From Novilysobacter selenitireducens (GTDB taxonomy: Bacteria; Pseudomonadota; Gammaproteobacteria; Xanthomonadales; Xanthomonadaceae): 64,000 nt of DNA. The notes under the pieces were generated by a model. The model was not told the origin of the DNA. It saw nothing but the letters and a program-made list of their open reading frames with translations, and did not search any database. Location: contig NZ_JAINZW010000002.1 of NCBI RefSeq assembly GCF_020026895.1, positions 1-64,000 on the forward strand. Reading direction: 5' to 3'. The position numbers and the translations under genes were made by a program. Shown one piece after another: positions 23,473 to 35,561 of this stretch; positions within the stretch are counted from its first letter, which is position 1; every line of letters starts with the position of its first letter.

Positions 23473-23657
23473 GCAGCGTACGGGCACCCCCGGCGGCACG
23501 GCCGTGGAACGCCGCGGGGCGGGGTTCTGCGGCTCTCGGCGGCGCCCTGAAACCCGCGCGCCCTGTCAAGTAGCGGCCCAGCGCGGCATAATTACGGGGC
23601 TAACCCTCTTGCGCTGCGCGTCCCCCGCGCCTGCGCCACCAGCTGGAAACCTCCCCT

Positions 23658-24671
23658 ATGACGAACACCATTACGGTCATCCGTGGCGATGGCATTGGCC
23701 CGGAAATCATGGACGCCACCCTGCACGTGCTCGATGCGATGCAGCTGGGCCTGAGCTACGAGGAGGCCGATGCCGGTCTGGTCGCGCTCGAGAAGCACGG
23801 CGAACTGCTGCCGGCGGCGACGATGGACTCGATCCGCAAGAACCGGGTCGCGCTGAAGAGCCCGCTGACTACGCCGGTCGGCGAGGGCTTTTCCTCGATC
23901 AACGTCGAGCTGCGCAAGCGCTTCGACCTGTACGCCAACGTGCGCCCGGCCAAGTCGTTCCCGAACACGAAGTCGCGCTTCACCGACGGCGTGGACCTGA
24001 TCACGGTCCGCGAGAACACCGAGGGTGCCTACATCGGCGAAGGTCAGATGCTGAGCGAGGACGGCGAAACCGCGGTCCTGACGCAGAAGGTGACCCGTCG
24101 CGGTTCCGAGCGCATCGTGCGCTATGCCTTCGAGCTGGCCCGCAAGACCGGCCGCAAGAAGGTCACCGTGGTGCACAAGGCCAACATCCTGAAGTCGACC
24201 TCGGGCCTGTTCCTGCGCACTGCGCGTGCCGTGGCCGCCGAGTACCCGGACATCCAGTGCGACGAGATGATCGTCGATGCGTGCTGCATGAAGCTGGTCA
24301 TGCAGCCCGAGTCGTTCGACATCATCGTGACCACCAACCTGTTCGGCGACATCATTTCCGACCTGTGCGCCGGCCTCGTCGGCGGCCTGGGCCTGGCCCC
24401 CGGCGCCAACATCGGTACCGACGCGGCGATCTTCGAGGCCGTCCACGGCACCGCGCCGGACATCGCGGGGCAGGGCAAGGCCAACCCGTGCGCGCTGCTG
24501 CTGGGCGCGGCCCAGATGCTGGACCACCTGGGCATGCCGGAGAAGGCCACGAAGCTGCGCGAGGCGATCGTCGCCACGCTCGAAGCCAAGGATTCGCTGA
24601 CCCCGGACCTGGGCGGCACCGGCGACACCATGTCGTTTGCCAAGGCGATCGCCCGGCGCGCTACCGCCTGA
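23658..24671 (+). CDS. icd: Isocitrate dehydrogenase, NAD-type
   Basis: A 337-residue TCA-cycle enzyme converting isocitrate to 2-oxoglutarate. The isocitrate site has SPLTTPVGEGFSSINVELRK and YANVRPAKSFP. The cofactor loop reads FEAVHGTAPDIAGQGKANP. Asp-Ile after HGTAP is the NAD signature, in contrast with Lys-Tyr in NADP enzymes, which agrees with the NAD-dependent enzyme known from Xanthomonas. The length is short, like IDH3/isopropylmalate-dehydrogenase relatives. A separate initiation region with CATAAT near 23588 precedes it, and a hairpin terminator follows. Confidence 0.94.
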   Translation: MTNTITVIRGDGIGPEIMDATLHVLDAMQLGLSYEEADAGLVALEKHGELLPAATMDSIRKNRVALKSPLTTPVGEGFSSINVELRKRFDLYANVRPAKSFPNTKSRFTDGVDLITVRENTEGAYIGEGQMLSEDGETAVLTQKVTRRGSERIVRYAFELARKTGRKKVTVVHKANILKSTSGLFLRTARAVAAEYPDIQCDEMIVDACCMKLVMQPESFDIIVTTNLFGDIISDLCAGLVGGLGLAPGANIGTDAAIFEAVHGTAPDIAGQGKANPCALLLGAAQMLDHLGMPEKATKLREAIVATLEAKDSLTPDLGGTGDTMSFAKAIARRATA

Positions 24672-25016
24672 TCGACACCCGTCGGTCCGGGCCTTCCAGC
24701 AGGGCGCCTTCGGGCGCCCTGTTGCGTTGCGGCGCCAGTTGGAGCCAATACGCCGCGATGCGGGTCTCCTACCCGTCATGCCTGCGAAAGCAGGAATCCA
24801 GTGCCTCTGACGATTCCCGAAGTCGCGTGGCAGATATGACAGTCAAGGTGGATCCCGGCCTTCGCCGGGATGACGGCGTGGACGGGTCGAGCCGGTGTCC
24901 GTCTGGTCGAGGCCCGTACTCCTGCCACCGGCCGCCCGACAGCGTTCCACCGGCGCCGCTCGACACGCCGATACCGTCCCGCCAGACTCACGTGATTCCT
25001 GTATCCGGATAAAGCG
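24672..25016. repeat. 345-bp intergenic stretch with terminator and intergenic repeat
   Basis: No gene seen. It begins with the icd terminator. Positions about 24772-24880 hold two facing arms, CCGTCATGCCTGCGAAAGCA and GGATCCCGGCCTTCGCCGGG with GATGACGG beyond it. This is the widespread GTCATTCCCGCGAAAGCGGG-type repeat. Nothing else is recognised before the nhaC start. Confidence 0.6.
24701..24720 (+). terminator. Terminator after icd
   Basis: 8-bp stem AGGGCGCC / GGCGCCCT closed by a TTCG tetraloop, followed by GTTGCGTT. Confidence 0.7.
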
Positions 25017-26369
25017 ATGAAGCCTGCGGCGGGCGACGCCTCCCAACCTGCGAGCCCGGCCCCCAGCGCACTGGCATTGGCGCCGCTCGTGCTGTTCCTG
25101 ATGCTGTTCTTCGGCGCGGGCCTGTATTTCACCGCGCGCGGCGAGGCGATGGGCTTCTACCAGTTGCGGGCACCCGTCGCGATCCTGCCGGCGCTCGCCC
25201 TGGGCGCCTGGCTGGCGTACCGGCGCGGCATCCGCCCGGTGGAAACGCTGCTGGCGGGCATGGGGCACAGCAACGTCATGCTGATGTGCCTGGTATTCCT
25301 GCTGGCGGGTGCCTTCGCCACCGTTTCGCGTTCGGTCGGTGCGGTCGATGCCGTGGTCGCGCTCGGGCTCGGGGCGCTGCCGGCCTCGCTCATCCTGCCC
25401 GGGCTGTTCCTGGTCGCGAGCTTCGTGGCGCTGTCCATCGGCACTTCGATGGGCACGATCGCCGCGGTCGTTCCCATCGCGCTGGGCGTATCCGACGCGG
25501 CCGGCCTGGACGCAGCACTGGTGATGGGTGCGGTAGTGGGTGGTGCGATGTTCGGCGACAACCTGTCGATCATCTCCGACACCACGATTGCCGCCACCCG
25601 CACCCAGGGCTGCCGGATGCGTGACAAGTTCCGGGAGAACTTCAGGATTGCGCTGCCCGCGGCGTTGGGCACGCTCGCGCTGTTGGCAGTGATGGGCGAC
25701 AGCGCCCCGGTCAGTGCACCGGGTGCCGCTTCGTCGTGGCTGGTGCTTCCTTATTTGTTGGTACTGGGCCTGGCATTGGCCGGGCTGGACGTGGTGCTGG
25801 TACTGGCGCTGGGCATCGTGGCAGCCGGCGTGGCCGGGTGGGCCGTGGGTAGCGGCTATGACGCGGTGACCTTTGCCGGCGACATCTACACCGGCTTCGA
25901 AAGCATGGTGGAGATCCTGTTGCTGTCGCTGCTCATCGGTGGCCTGGCGGCATTGACCCGGGCGGCCGGTGGGCTGGAATGGCTGGCCGGCGTCATCGTC
26001 CGGTTTGCGCGCGGCCATCGCGGGCGCCGGGCGGGCGAGGTCAGCATCGCCGCGCTGGCGGCCGGCAGCGACGTGCTGACGGCCAACAATACGGTGGCGA
26101 TCCTGGTGGGCGGCGACCTGGCACGCGATATCGCGCAGCGCCACGGCATCAGCCCGCGGCGCTCGGCCAGCCTGCTCGACATCTTTTCCTGCGTGATGCA
26201 GGGCGTGCTGCCGTATGGCGCGCAGATCCTGCTGGCAGGCTCACTGGCCGGCTTGTCGCCGCTGGCGATCGCCGGACACGTGTACTACTGCTGGCTGCTG
26301 GCCGCGGTGGCGATCGGTTTCATCATGTGGCCGCGCCGCTCGAGAGCCGCGTCCGTGCCGGCCCACTGA
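25017..26369 (+). CDS. nhaC: NhaC-family Na+/H+ antiporter
   Basis: A 450-residue inner-membrane transporter with about 11-12 helices. It would exchange cytoplasmic Na+ for external protons, or act on a small metabolite as some NhaC relatives do. Visible features are the FVALSIGTSMGTIAAVVPIA helix (about 138-157), the VVGGAMFGDNLSIISDTTIA loop with the buried Asp/Asn (about 177-196) and AALAAGSDVLTANNTVAILV in the second half, which mirrors the first. All fit NhaC. The start is at 25017; no clear ribosome site beyond ATAAAGCG. Confidence 0.88.
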   Translation: MKPAAGDASQPASPAPSALALAPLVLFLMLFFGAGLYFTARGEAMGFYQLRAPVAILPALALGAWLAYRRGIRPVETLLAGMGHSNVMLMCLVFLLAGAFATVSRSVGAVDAVVALGLGALPASLILPGLFLVASFVALSIGTSMGTIAAVVPIALGVSDAAGLDAALVMGAVVGGAMFGDNLSIISDTTIAATRTQGCRMRDKFRENFRIALPAALGTLALLAVMGDSAPVSAPGAASSWLVLPYLLVLGLALAGLDVVLVLALGIVAAGVAGWAVGSGYDAVTFAGDIYTGFESMVEILLLSLLIGGLAALTRAAGGLEWLAGVIVRFARGHRGRRAGEVSIAALAAGSDVLTANNTVAILVGGDLARDIAQRHGISPRRSASLLDIFSCVMQGVLPYGAQILLAGSLAGLSPLAIAGHVYYCWLLAAVAIGFIMWPRRSRAASVPAH

Positions 26370-26403
26370 GCGAGGGCACGGCAGGCCAAGGGCTGAAACG
26401 AAA

Positions 26404-26429
26404 GAGGCAACGGCGTTGGCCGTTGCCTC
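26404..26429. terminator. Bidirectional terminator between nhaC and the BI-1 gene
   Basis: 11-bp stem GAGGCAACGGC / GCCGTTGCCTC with a GTTG loop, AAA-rich on one side and TCTT on the other, between convergent genes. Confidence 0.82.
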
Positions 26430-26470
26430 TCTTGCATCGTGGGTGGCCCGCGCCACCCGGCGGACGGCAA

Positions 26471-27220
26471 TCAGTCGCGCAGCTTCGACAGCAGGCGCAG
26501 GAACTCGATGTACAGCCACACCAGGGTGACCATCAGGCCGAACGCGCCGTACCACTCCATGTACTTGGGCGCGCCCTGTTCGACACCGGTTTCGATGAAA
26601 TCGAAGTCCAGTACCAGGTTGAGCGCAGCGATGACCACCACGAACAGGCTGAAGCCGATACCGACGATGCCCGACTCGTGGATCATCGGGATCTGGATGC
26701 CGAAAAAGCTCAGGGCGATGCTCGCCAGGTACACGAGCATGATGCCGCCGGTGGCCGCGACCACGCCGAGCTTGAAGTTCTCCGTGGCCTTGATCATTCC
26801 GCTGCGGTAGGCGAACAGCAGGGCGAACAGCGTGCCGAAGGTCAGCAGAACCGCCTGCATGACGATGCCTTCGTACAAGTGGTTGTACATGGCCGAGATC
26901 GCGCCCAGGAAGAACCCCTCCACCAGCGCGTACAACGGTGCGGTGACCGGTGCCCAGGTCTTCTTGAATACCGTCACGAGCGCAATCACGAGGCCGCCGA
27001 TCGCGCCGCCCCAAACGTATGGGCCTGCGCCGACGATGCCGTCCGCCGTGCTTACCTGCATCCACGCGAACGTCGCGGTCAGCACGCTGAGCAGCAGCAG
27101 GAACCCGGTCTTGTTCACCGTCCCGTTGAGCGTCATCACGCTATCGCCGCCGCGCACCACAGCGCCGCTGCCCAGGTCCAGGAACGTGCTGTCCTTCAAT
27201 GCCGGATTGCCGCTGCGCAT
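26471..27220 (-). CDS. Bax inhibitor-1/YccA family membrane protein
   Basis: A 249-residue membrane protein with about seven helices, of the Bax-inhibitor-1 family. The bacterial YetJ member is a pH-sensitive calcium leak channel, and YccA modulates FtsH. The N-terminal 45 residues are soluble (MRSGNPALKDSTFLDL). Helices include ALVEGFFLGAISAMYNHLYE, VLLTFGTLFALLFAY and ALNLVLDFDFIETG, whose acidic residues are typical of the pore region. The C-terminus ends EFLRLLSKLRD. The subfamily looks like the Actinobacteria/Xanthomonas-type BI-1 (YccA-like) rather than YbhL. Confidence 0.9.
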   Translation of the reverse strand: MRSGNPALKDSTFLDLGSGAVVRGGDSVMTLNGTVNKTGFLLLLSVLTATFAWMQVSTADGIVGAGPYVWGGAIGGLVIALVTVFKKTWAPVTAPLYALVEGFFLGAISAMYNHLYEGIVMQAVLLTFGTLFALLFAYRSGMIKATENFKLGVVAATGGIMLVYLASIALSFFGIQIPMIHESGIVGIGFSLFVVVIAALNLVLDFDFIETGVEQGAPKYMEWYGAFGLMVTLVWLYIEFLRLLSKLRD

Positions 27221-27398
27221 GTGCTACTCCTTGAGTGGTGTGTGGTTGCCTTGGGTGCGATGCTCGTCGGAAAGCTGAACCCCGGCCGCCGGCGAGAATA
27301 CACAGGCCCGATGGCCCCATCGCAAGATTGACACGTACCGGGCCGGTGCCCACAATAGCCGGCCTTTCGCGGCGTTGGCGCGCAACGGAAGTCTGGCC

Positions 27399-27475
<77 letters not shown>

Positions 27476-27522
27476 TCCTGCCGCGGCGCCTGCCGCGGGT
27501 TCAGTTAAGATGCGGGCCGCAC

Positions 27523-27599
27523 GCGCCCGTAGCTCAACCGGATAGAGCACCGGCCTTCTAAGCCGGTGGTTGCAGGTTCGAGTCCTGCCGGGCGCGCCA
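27523..27599 (+). tRNA. tRNA-Arg(TCT)
   Basis: 77-nt cloverleaf, acceptor GCGCCCG / CGGGCGC, anticodon loop CTTCTAA (TCT), T-arm GGTTCGAGTCC and encoded CCA. A TTAAGAT hexamer about 10 nt upstream could be its -10. Confidence 0.95.
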
Positions 27600-27708
27600 A
27601 GTGCAGCTGTATATGGAAGTGCCGGCGGACCAGGAACGTGCTTCCGTACGGTGATACCGAGATCCCGGCGTGCTGTGGTTTCCGCAGCTCGCCACGCAAG
27701 CTTCAATG

Positions 27709-27785
<77 letters not shown>

Positions 27786-27827
27786 GTGTTACCCAGCGGT
27801 AGTTGTCTGGTACAATTTCAGCGTTAC

Positions 27828-27903
27828 GGGCCGTTAGCTCAGTTGGTAGAGCAGTTGACTCTTAATCAATAGGTCCAAGGTTCGAATCCTTGACGGCCCA
27901 CCA
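27828..27903 (+). tRNA. tRNA-Lys(CTT)
   Basis: 76 nt, acceptor GGGCCGT / ACGGCCC, anticodon loop CTCTTAA (CTT), encoded CCA. TACAAT at 27811-27816 is a likely -10 of its own. A hairpin rich in GGCACCCGGC with a T run follows at about 27910-27940. Confidence 0.94.
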
Positions 27904-28024
27904 CTTCAAGGCACCCGGCTCCGGCCGGGTGCCTTTTTTTGTGGGTTGCGTGGGGCGCGGAGTGCCGCACGACGGACGATGTCCTGGCCTAGAATCGTCA
28001 CGCCGCCTGGCCGGCGGAAACAAC

Positions 28025-28109
<85 letters not shown>

Positions 28110-28394
28110 ACCCCGGACGAGAACCAACAGCCCGGTGGCTCCAGCGAGCGTTCGCGAGAGCGGTACCCAGCCGTCGCGGCGGCTTTGGCCTGTGTACGGC
28201 CGGACAGGTGTAAGGCCCGATGGGCTATCGCATAGGCCACCCTCACGCCGCCAACTGGCAGCCGAGGCCGGAATCAGCCAAACTACGCCGTTCCGCCGCG
28301 GCCCGACGCCCAACCGCATCGCCGCGCGGTCGCCCTCAACGCCAGATCATCAACATCGTGCCGCGGCCGGACCGCCGTGGTCGCAGGAGTGGAT

Positions 28395-29690
28395 ATGCAA
28401 GTTTCGGTCGAATCCCTGGGCTCGCTTGAGCGCCGCATGACGTTCAACCTCCCCGCCGAGCGGCTGGAAACGCAGGTCGACGGCCGTCTGCGCGAGATCG
28501 CCCGTGGCGCCAAGATCAAGGGCTTCCGTCCGGGCAAGGTGCCTGCCAAGGTGATCGAGCAGCGCTTCGGCGCGCAGGTCCGCGCCGAGGTGCTCGACGG
28601 CCTGCTGCGCGAGAGCTTCAGCAACGCGGTGCAGCAGGAGTCGCTGCGCATCGCCGGCAACCCGAGCATCGAGCCGGCCAACGACGGCGACCTCGCGTAT
28701 GTCGCGACGTTCGAGGTCGTGCCCGATTTCGGTGACATCGACGTGTCGAAGCTCGAAGTGGTGCGCCACACCGCCGAAGTGTCGGATACCGACATCGACG
28801 CGATGATCGAGAACCTGCGCCTGCAGCGCCGCACCTGGAACCCGGTCGAGCGTGACGCCCGCGATGGCGACGCGGTCGAAATCCAGACCTGGTCGATGGC
28901 CGGGGACGAGCGCGTTCCCGCCGAAGGCACCGAGCGCGGCGCCGCCATCCTCGGCAGCGGCAACATGCTGCCGGCGATCGAGTCCGCGCTGTCGGGCATG
29001 AAGACGGGCGACGAAAAGACGATCGACGTGGAGTTTCCCGCCGACTGGCGCGTCCCGCAGTTCGCCGGCAAGACGGTGCAGGTGAACCTGGCCGTGACCA
29101 AGGTGTCCGAGCCGGTTCTGCCGGAAGTCGACACCGACTTCATCAAGAGCTTCGGCGTGCGCAGCGGCGACGCCGACCAGTTCCGCGCCGACATCCGCAG
29201 CAACCTGGAGCGCGAGCTCAAGGGTGCGTTGATGACGCGCCTGCGCCGCGAGGTGGGCGAGCAGCTGATCGCCGCCTACGAGTCGGTCGAAATGCCGCCG
29301 AAGCTGGTCGAAGCCGAAGCCCGTGACATGGCCCGCCAGGCCGTCGAGCAGGCACGCCGCCAGGGCCGCCAGGTCGGCGAGCTGCCGGCCGACGCGCACG
29401 TCCCGTTCCTGGACGCGGCGCGCAAGCGCGTGCTGGTCGGGCTGCTGGTGGGCGAGGTCGCCCGCCGCAACGAACTGCGGCTGGAATCAAAGCGCCTGAC
29501 CGAGACCCTGAACCTGATCGCCTCCACTTACGAGGAGCCCGAGCAGGTCGTGCAGCTGTACCGCAACGACGCCCAGCTGATGGCCGGCCTGCGCAACCGT
29601 GTGATGGAGGAGCAGGTGATCGACTGGATTGCCGAGCGCGCCCAGCACACCGAGCAGCCGATGTCGTTCAGCGAGGCGATCCGCCAGTAA
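28395..29690 (+). CDS. tig: Trigger factor
   Basis: A 431-residue ribosome-bound chaperone and peptidyl-prolyl isomerase. The N-terminal ribosome-docking domain has the signature [20 protein letters not shown] (about 43-62; GFRxGKxP loop). A PPIase domain spans about 150-245. The rest is the C-terminal arm domain. The ATG at 28395 has GGAGTGGAT upstream and matches the normal N-terminus [14 protein letters not shown]; the frame is open a little further. It heads the tig-clpP-clpX-lon cluster. Confidence 0.96.
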   Translation: MQVSVESLGSLERRMTFNLPAERLETQVDGRLREIARGAKIKGFRPGKVPAKVIEQRFGAQVRAEVLDGLLRESFSNAVQQESLRIAGNPSIEPANDGDLAYVATFEVVPDFGDIDVSKLEVVRHTAEVSDTDIDAMIENLRLQRRTWNPVERDARDGDAVEIQTWSMAGDERVPAEGTERGAAILGSGNMLPAIESALSGMKTGDEKTIDVEFPADWRVPQFAGKTVQVNLAVTKVSEPVLPEVDTDFIKSFGVRSGDADQFRADIRSNLERELKGALMTRLRREVGEQLIAAYESVEMPPKLVEAEARDMARQAVEQARRQGRQVGELPADAHVPFLDAARKRVLVGLLVGEVARRNELRLESKRLTETLNLIASTYEEPEQVVQLYRNDAQLMAGLRNRVMEEQVIDWIAERAQHTEQPMSFSEAIRQ

Positions 29691-29784
29691 TCCGATGCGT
29701 GGCGCACATGCGCCACTTGCGCCCCGGTCCGGCCGGCCCCACGTTGGCCGGACCGAAACACTACAACCCGACGGGTGCCGCCTG

Positions 29785-30411
29785 ATGGACAACCAAACCA
29801 AAGCGCTCAACCTCGTTCCGATGGTGGTCGAGCAGACCAGCCGGGGCGAGCGCGCGTACGACATCTATTCGCGCCTGTTGAAGGAGCGGGTGATCTTCCT
29901 GGTGGGCGGCATCGACGACCACATGGCGAACGTGATCGTCGCCCAGATGCTGTTCCTGGAAGCCGAGAACCCCGAGAAGGACATCAGCCTGTACATCAAC
30001 TCGCCCGGCGGCATCGTCACGGCGGGCATGGCGATCTACGACACCATGCAGTACATCAAGCCGGACGTGAGCACGATCTGCGTCGGCCAGGCCGCTTCCA
30101 TGGGCGCGCTGCTGCTGGCGTCGGGCGCCAAGGGCAAGCGCTACGCGCTGCCGAATTCGCGCGTGATGATCCACCAGCCGCTGGGCGGCTTCCAAGGCCA
30201 GGCCAGCGACATCGAGATCCATGCGCGCGAGATCCTTTCGCTGAAGCAGAAGCTCAACGAGATCCTCTCCAAGCACACCGGCCAGGCGCTGGAGACCATC
30301 GCCCGCGACACCGAGCGCGACAACTTCAAGAGCGCCGAGGCCGCACGCGAGTACGGGCTGGTCGACGAGGTGCTTGAGCGTCGCCCGGACGAGTCGGTCC
30401 AGGCCGGTTGA
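29785..30411 (+). CDS. clpP: ATP-dependent Clp protease proteolytic subunit
   Basis: A 208-residue serine peptidase forming the barrel chamber that ClpX feeds. Catalytic Ser105 is in [14 protein letters not shown], His130 in [11 protein letters not shown] and the Asp near 179 in DTERDNF. YINSPGG (about 70-76) is the oxyanion-strand motif. A short N-terminal stretch before [20 protein letters not shown] may be processed. It lies 94 bp after tig and 172 bp before clpX. Confidence 0.97.
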   Translation: MDNQTKALNLVPMVVEQTSRGERAYDIYSRLLKERVIFLVGGIDDHMANVIVAQMLFLEAENPEKDISLYINSPGGIVTAGMAIYDTMQYIKPDVSTICVGQAASMGALLLASGAKGKRYALPNSRVMIHQPLGGFQGQASDIEIHAREILSLKQKLNEILSKHTGQALETIARDTERDNFKSAEAAREYGLVDEVLERRPDESVQAG

Positions 30412-30583
30412 AGGTCGCCGGAATACGTAAGCCGGTAAGCCCCAAACCGTTGAAACGTAACCTTTTTGAACCATCGATCCGGTCCGCGGGGCGGGCCGGA
30501 TCGCTGTGGTATTCTCGGGCCGCAGCACGCGGACGCAACCGGAGCGGGCGGCATCCGGCACCACGCACCATTCAGGCACAGGC

Positions 30584-31876
30584 ATGAGCGACGACCGACA
30601 GGGCCGCACCACCGGCGACAGCAACAAGATCCTCTACTGCTCGTTCTGTGGCAAAAGCCAGCACGAAGTCCGCAAGCTGATTGCGGGCCCGAGCGTGTTC
30701 ATCTGCGATGAGTGCGTGGAGCTGTGCAACGACATCATCCGCGAGGAGCTCGAGGAGAAGGCGCAGTCGGCCCGCAGCCACCTGCCCAAGCCGCGCGAGA
30801 TCCTCGAGGTGCTCGACCAGTACGTCATCGGCCAGCAGCGCGCCAAGCGCACGCTCGCGGTGGCCGTGTACAACCATTACAAGCGCATCGAGAGCCGCCA
30901 GAAGAACGACGACGTCGAGCTGGCCAAGTCCAACATCCTTCTGGTCGGGCCGACGGGTTCGGGCAAGACGCTGCTGGCCGAGACGCTGGCACGCATGCTC
31001 AACGTGCCGTTCACGATGGCCGATGCGACGACGCTGACCGAAGCCGGTTACGTCGGCGAGGACGTCGAGAACATCATCCAGAAGCTGCTGCAGAAGTGCG
31101 ACTACGACGTCGACAAGGCGCAGCAGGGCATCGTCTACATCGACGAGATCGACAAGATCTCGCGCAAGTCGGACAACCCGTCCATCACCCGCGACGTGTC
31201 GGGCGAGGGCGTGCAGCAGGCGCTGCTGAAGCTCATCGAAGGCACCGTGGCCAGCGTGCCGCCGCAGGGTGGGCGCAAGCACCCCCAGCAGGAGTTCCTG
31301 CAGGTCGACACCCGCAATATCCTTTTCATCGTCGGAGGCGCGTTCGCCGGGCTGGACAAGATCATCCAGCAGCGCAGCACCGAGGCCGGTGGCATCGGAT
31401 TCGGGGCCAAGGTCAAGAGCAGCGAGCGCAAGGCTGAGATCGGCAAGATCCTGGCCGAAGTCGAACCCGAGGACCTGATCAAGTTCGGCCTGATCCCGGA
31501 GTTCGTCGGCCGCCTGCCGGTGGTCGCCACGCTGGAAGAGCTGGACGAGGCCGCGCTGGTCACGATCCTCACCGAGCCCAAGAACGCGATCACCAAGCAG
31601 TTCCGCAAGCTGTTCGAGATGGAGGACGTGGAGCTGGAGTTCCGCCCGGACGCACTGGTGGCGATCGCCCGCAAAGCGCTCAAGCGCAAGACCGGCGCGC
31701 GCGGCTTGCGCACCATCGTGGAGTCGGTGCTGCTGGACACCATGTACGAGCTTCCCTCGCTGGAAAACGTCAGCAAGGTGGTGGTCGACGAGTCGGTGAT
31801 CGACCACAAGACCGAGCCGTACCTGATTTACCAGACGCCTCCGGCCGCCGCGCCCAAGGTCGCTTCGGCCGACTGA
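30584..31876 (+). CDS. clpX: Clp protease ATP-binding subunit ClpX
   Basis: A 430-residue AAA+ unfoldase that recognises tagged substrates and threads them into ClpP. The N-terminal zinc-binding domain has CSFCGKSQ and CDECVELC (about residues 19-48). Walker A is GPTGSGKT, Walker [11 protein letters not shown] and the pore loop [11 protein letters not shown]. The IGF loop that docks ClpP is seen as GGIGFGAKV. The C-terminal domain ends in a Pro/Ala tail. Start at 30584. A terminator follows the stop. Confidence 0.97.
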   Translation: MSDDRQGRTTGDSNKILYCSFCGKSQHEVRKLIAGPSVFICDECVELCNDIIREELEEKAQSARSHLPKPREILEVLDQYVIGQQRAKRTLAVAVYNHYKRIESRQKNDDVELAKSNILLVGPTGSGKTLLAETLARMLNVPFTMADATTLTEAGYVGEDVENIIQKLLQKCDYDVDKAQQGIVYIDEIDKISRKSDNPSITRDVSGEGVQQALLKLIEGTVASVPPQGGRKHPQQEFLQVDTRNILFIVGGAFAGLDKIIQQRSTEAGGIGFGAKVKSSERKAEIGKILAEVEPEDLIKFGLIPEFVGRLPVVATLEELDEAALVTILTEPKNAITKQFRKLFEMEDVELEFRPDALVAIARKALKRKTGARGLRTIVESVLLDTMYELPSLENVSKVVVDESVIDHKTEPYLIYQTPPAAAPKVASAD

Positions 31877-31921
31877 CCGGCACGGCTTCGATGGCTGAAC
31901 AGGCCACTGCTACCAGCTGAA

Positions 31922-31948
31922 CGCCGTCTCGACCGAGGCGGCGTTTTT
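31922..31948 (+). terminator. Terminator after clpX
   Basis: 9-bp stem CGCCGTCTC / GAGGCGGCG (one G-U pair) with a GACC loop, followed by TTTTT. Confidence 0.8.
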
Positions 31949-32011
31949 CGTTGTAAGCGACTGATCCTGAAGAGCACCCGTTTGCCGCTTCGGCGAAGCG
32001 TGCCCGGGTTG

Positions 32012-32040
32012 CTTGCATCCTTTCGCGCGGACCCCCATAA
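32012..32040 (+). promoter_or_regulatory. Candidate sigma-32 heat-shock promoter of lon
   Basis: CTTGCAT (32012-32018), 14-nt spacer, CCCCATAA (32033-32040). This compares with the CTTGAA / CCCCATNT consensus of RpoH promoters. It lies 70 bp before the lon start. Confidence 0.5.
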
Positions 32041-32111
32041 CCGACGCGAAGCGACGCCCCCACTTCCGCCGCCCCGCCTGCCGGGCCGGCACCGATCCTG
32101 CTGGAGTTTCC

Positions 32112-34553
<2,442 letters not shown>

Positions 34554-34617
34554 CATGGGCGATCGGAGCAGATCGCCTAAATCGGGCTGAAACCCGCGTC
34601 AGAGCTAGCTTTCACGC

Positions 34618-34646
34618 TTGCGAAGGCAAAAACCCGCTGGTATAAC
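34618..34646 (+). promoter_or_regulatory. Promoter of hupB
   Basis: TTGCGA (34618-34623), 17-nt spacer, TATAAC (34641-34646). Transcription would begin near 34653, leaving a 120-nt leader that opens with a hairpin (34655-34689, CCGCACG / CGTGCGG ends). Confidence 0.6.
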
Positions 34647-34775
34647 GACCGCAACCGCACGAGCCCTGCGCCATTGCAGGCCCGTGCGGTCTAATCGATC
34701 GGAGAGTCTGCCGGGGAAGGGGACGGTCCGGTTCTCAGAACACTGCGGCCCAGTCCGCACAGGGAGTCCATACGA

Positions 34776-35048
34776 ATGAATAAGGCCGATTTTGTTGCTG
34801 CCGTCGCCGACGCTGCCGAGCTGTCCAAGACCGATGCCGCCAATGCCGTTGACTCGATGGTCAGCGTCATCACCAAGGCGCTGAAGAAGGGCGACACCGT
34901 CACGCTGGTGGGCTTCGGTACGTTCCAGGTCCGCAAGCGCGCCGCGCGCCAGGGCCGCAACCCGAAGACCGGCGAGACCATCAAGATCAAGGCGTCGAAG
35001 AATCCTGCGTTCAAGGCTGGCAAGGCGCTGAAGGATGCCGTAAACTAA
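34776..35048 (+). CDS. hupB: DNA-binding protein HU
   Basis: A 90-residue nucleoid protein of the HU/IHF family. It starts [20 protein letters not shown] and has the beta-arm DNA-binding segment [20 protein letters not shown] (about 53-72) with the conserved RNPxTG tip proline. The C-terminus [10 protein letters not shown] is standard HU. A GGGAG ribosome site lies before the ATG. Position after lon and before ppiD is the conserved order in gammaproteobacteria. Confidence 0.97.
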   Translation: MNKADFVAAVADAAELSKTDAANAVDSMVSVITKALKKGDTVTLVGFGTFQVRKRAARQGRNPKTGETIKIKASKNPAFKAGKALKDAVN

Positions 35049-35094
35049 GCAGCTCGCCCGCCGGCGCCTGATACAGGCTCCAGCAGCATCAGGC

Positions 35095-35169
35095 GGGTGC
35101 TTAGCTCAGTGGTAGAGCGTCTCCTTTACACGGAGAGGGTCGGGGGTTCGAAACCCTCAGCACCCACCA
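35095..35169 (+). tRNA. tRNA-Val(TAC)
   Basis: 75 nt, acceptor GGGTGCT / AGCACCC, anticodon loop TTTACAC (TAC), encoded CCA. Confidence 0.95.
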
Positions 35170-35194
35170 TCACTTGAGTGCGAGTTTTGAGTGC

Positions 35195-35271
35195 GGAGTG
35201 GTAGTTCAGTTGGTTAGAATGCTGGCCTGTCACGCCGGAGGTCGCGGGTTCGAGTCCCGTCCACTCCGCCA
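35195..35271 (+). tRNA. tRNA-Asp(GTC), copy 1
   Basis: 77 nt, acceptor GGAGTGG / CCACTCC, anticodon loop CTGTCAC (GTC), encoded CCA. Confidence 0.95.
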
Positions 35272-35280
35272 GTAGTACCC

Positions 35281-35311
35281 AGGGGCGCCGGATGTCTCAT
35301 CCGGCGCCCCT
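35281..35311 (+). terminator. Hairpin after tRNA-Asp copy 1
   Basis: Perfect 14-bp stem AGGGGCGCCGGATG / CATCCGGCGCCCCT with a TCT loop, then GCTTT. Confidence 0.75.
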
Positions 35312-35378
35312 GCTTTAAGTGAGGGTCGTGCGTTTTCCGTTTGCATCACGCGGGACGCAGGGCCACGAGGTTCAACGT

Positions 35379-35455
35379 GGAGCGGTAGTTCAGTTGGTTA
35401 GAATGCTGGCCTGTCACGCCGGAGGTCGCGGGTTCGAGTCCCGTCCGCTCCGCCA
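35379..35455 (+). tRNA. tRNA-Asp(GTC), copy 2
   Basis: Identical to copy 1 except for acceptor pair 5-68: GGAGCGG / CCGCTCC, a compensated T-A to C-G change. Encoded CCA. Confidence 0.95.
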
Positions 35456-35464
35456 GTTGTCCCA

Positions 35465-35495
35465 GAAGGCGCCGGAAACGGCGCCTTCTTTTTTT
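35465..35495 (+). terminator. Terminator after tRNA-Asp copy 2
   Basis: 10-bp stem GAAGGCGCCG / CGGCGCCTTC with a GAAA loop, followed by a run of seven T. Confidence 0.9.
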
Positions 35496-35522
35496 GTCCG
35501 GAATCCGGGGCGGCAACGGGCT

Positions 35523-35531
35523 TGCTAGACT
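35523..35531 (+). promoter_or_regulatory. Extended -10 TGCTAGACT before ppiD
   Basis: Same nine bases as at 9599 and 46920; 30 nt before the ppiD ATG. Confidence 0.48.
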
Positions 35532-35561
35532 GTGCGGCTCCGTCCCGATACGCGACCCCAC

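Noticed and set aside
34558..34577. GGCGATC/GATCGCC hairpin after lon as a terminator
   Set aside because: No T run follows; the stem is short, so it is not listed as a feature.
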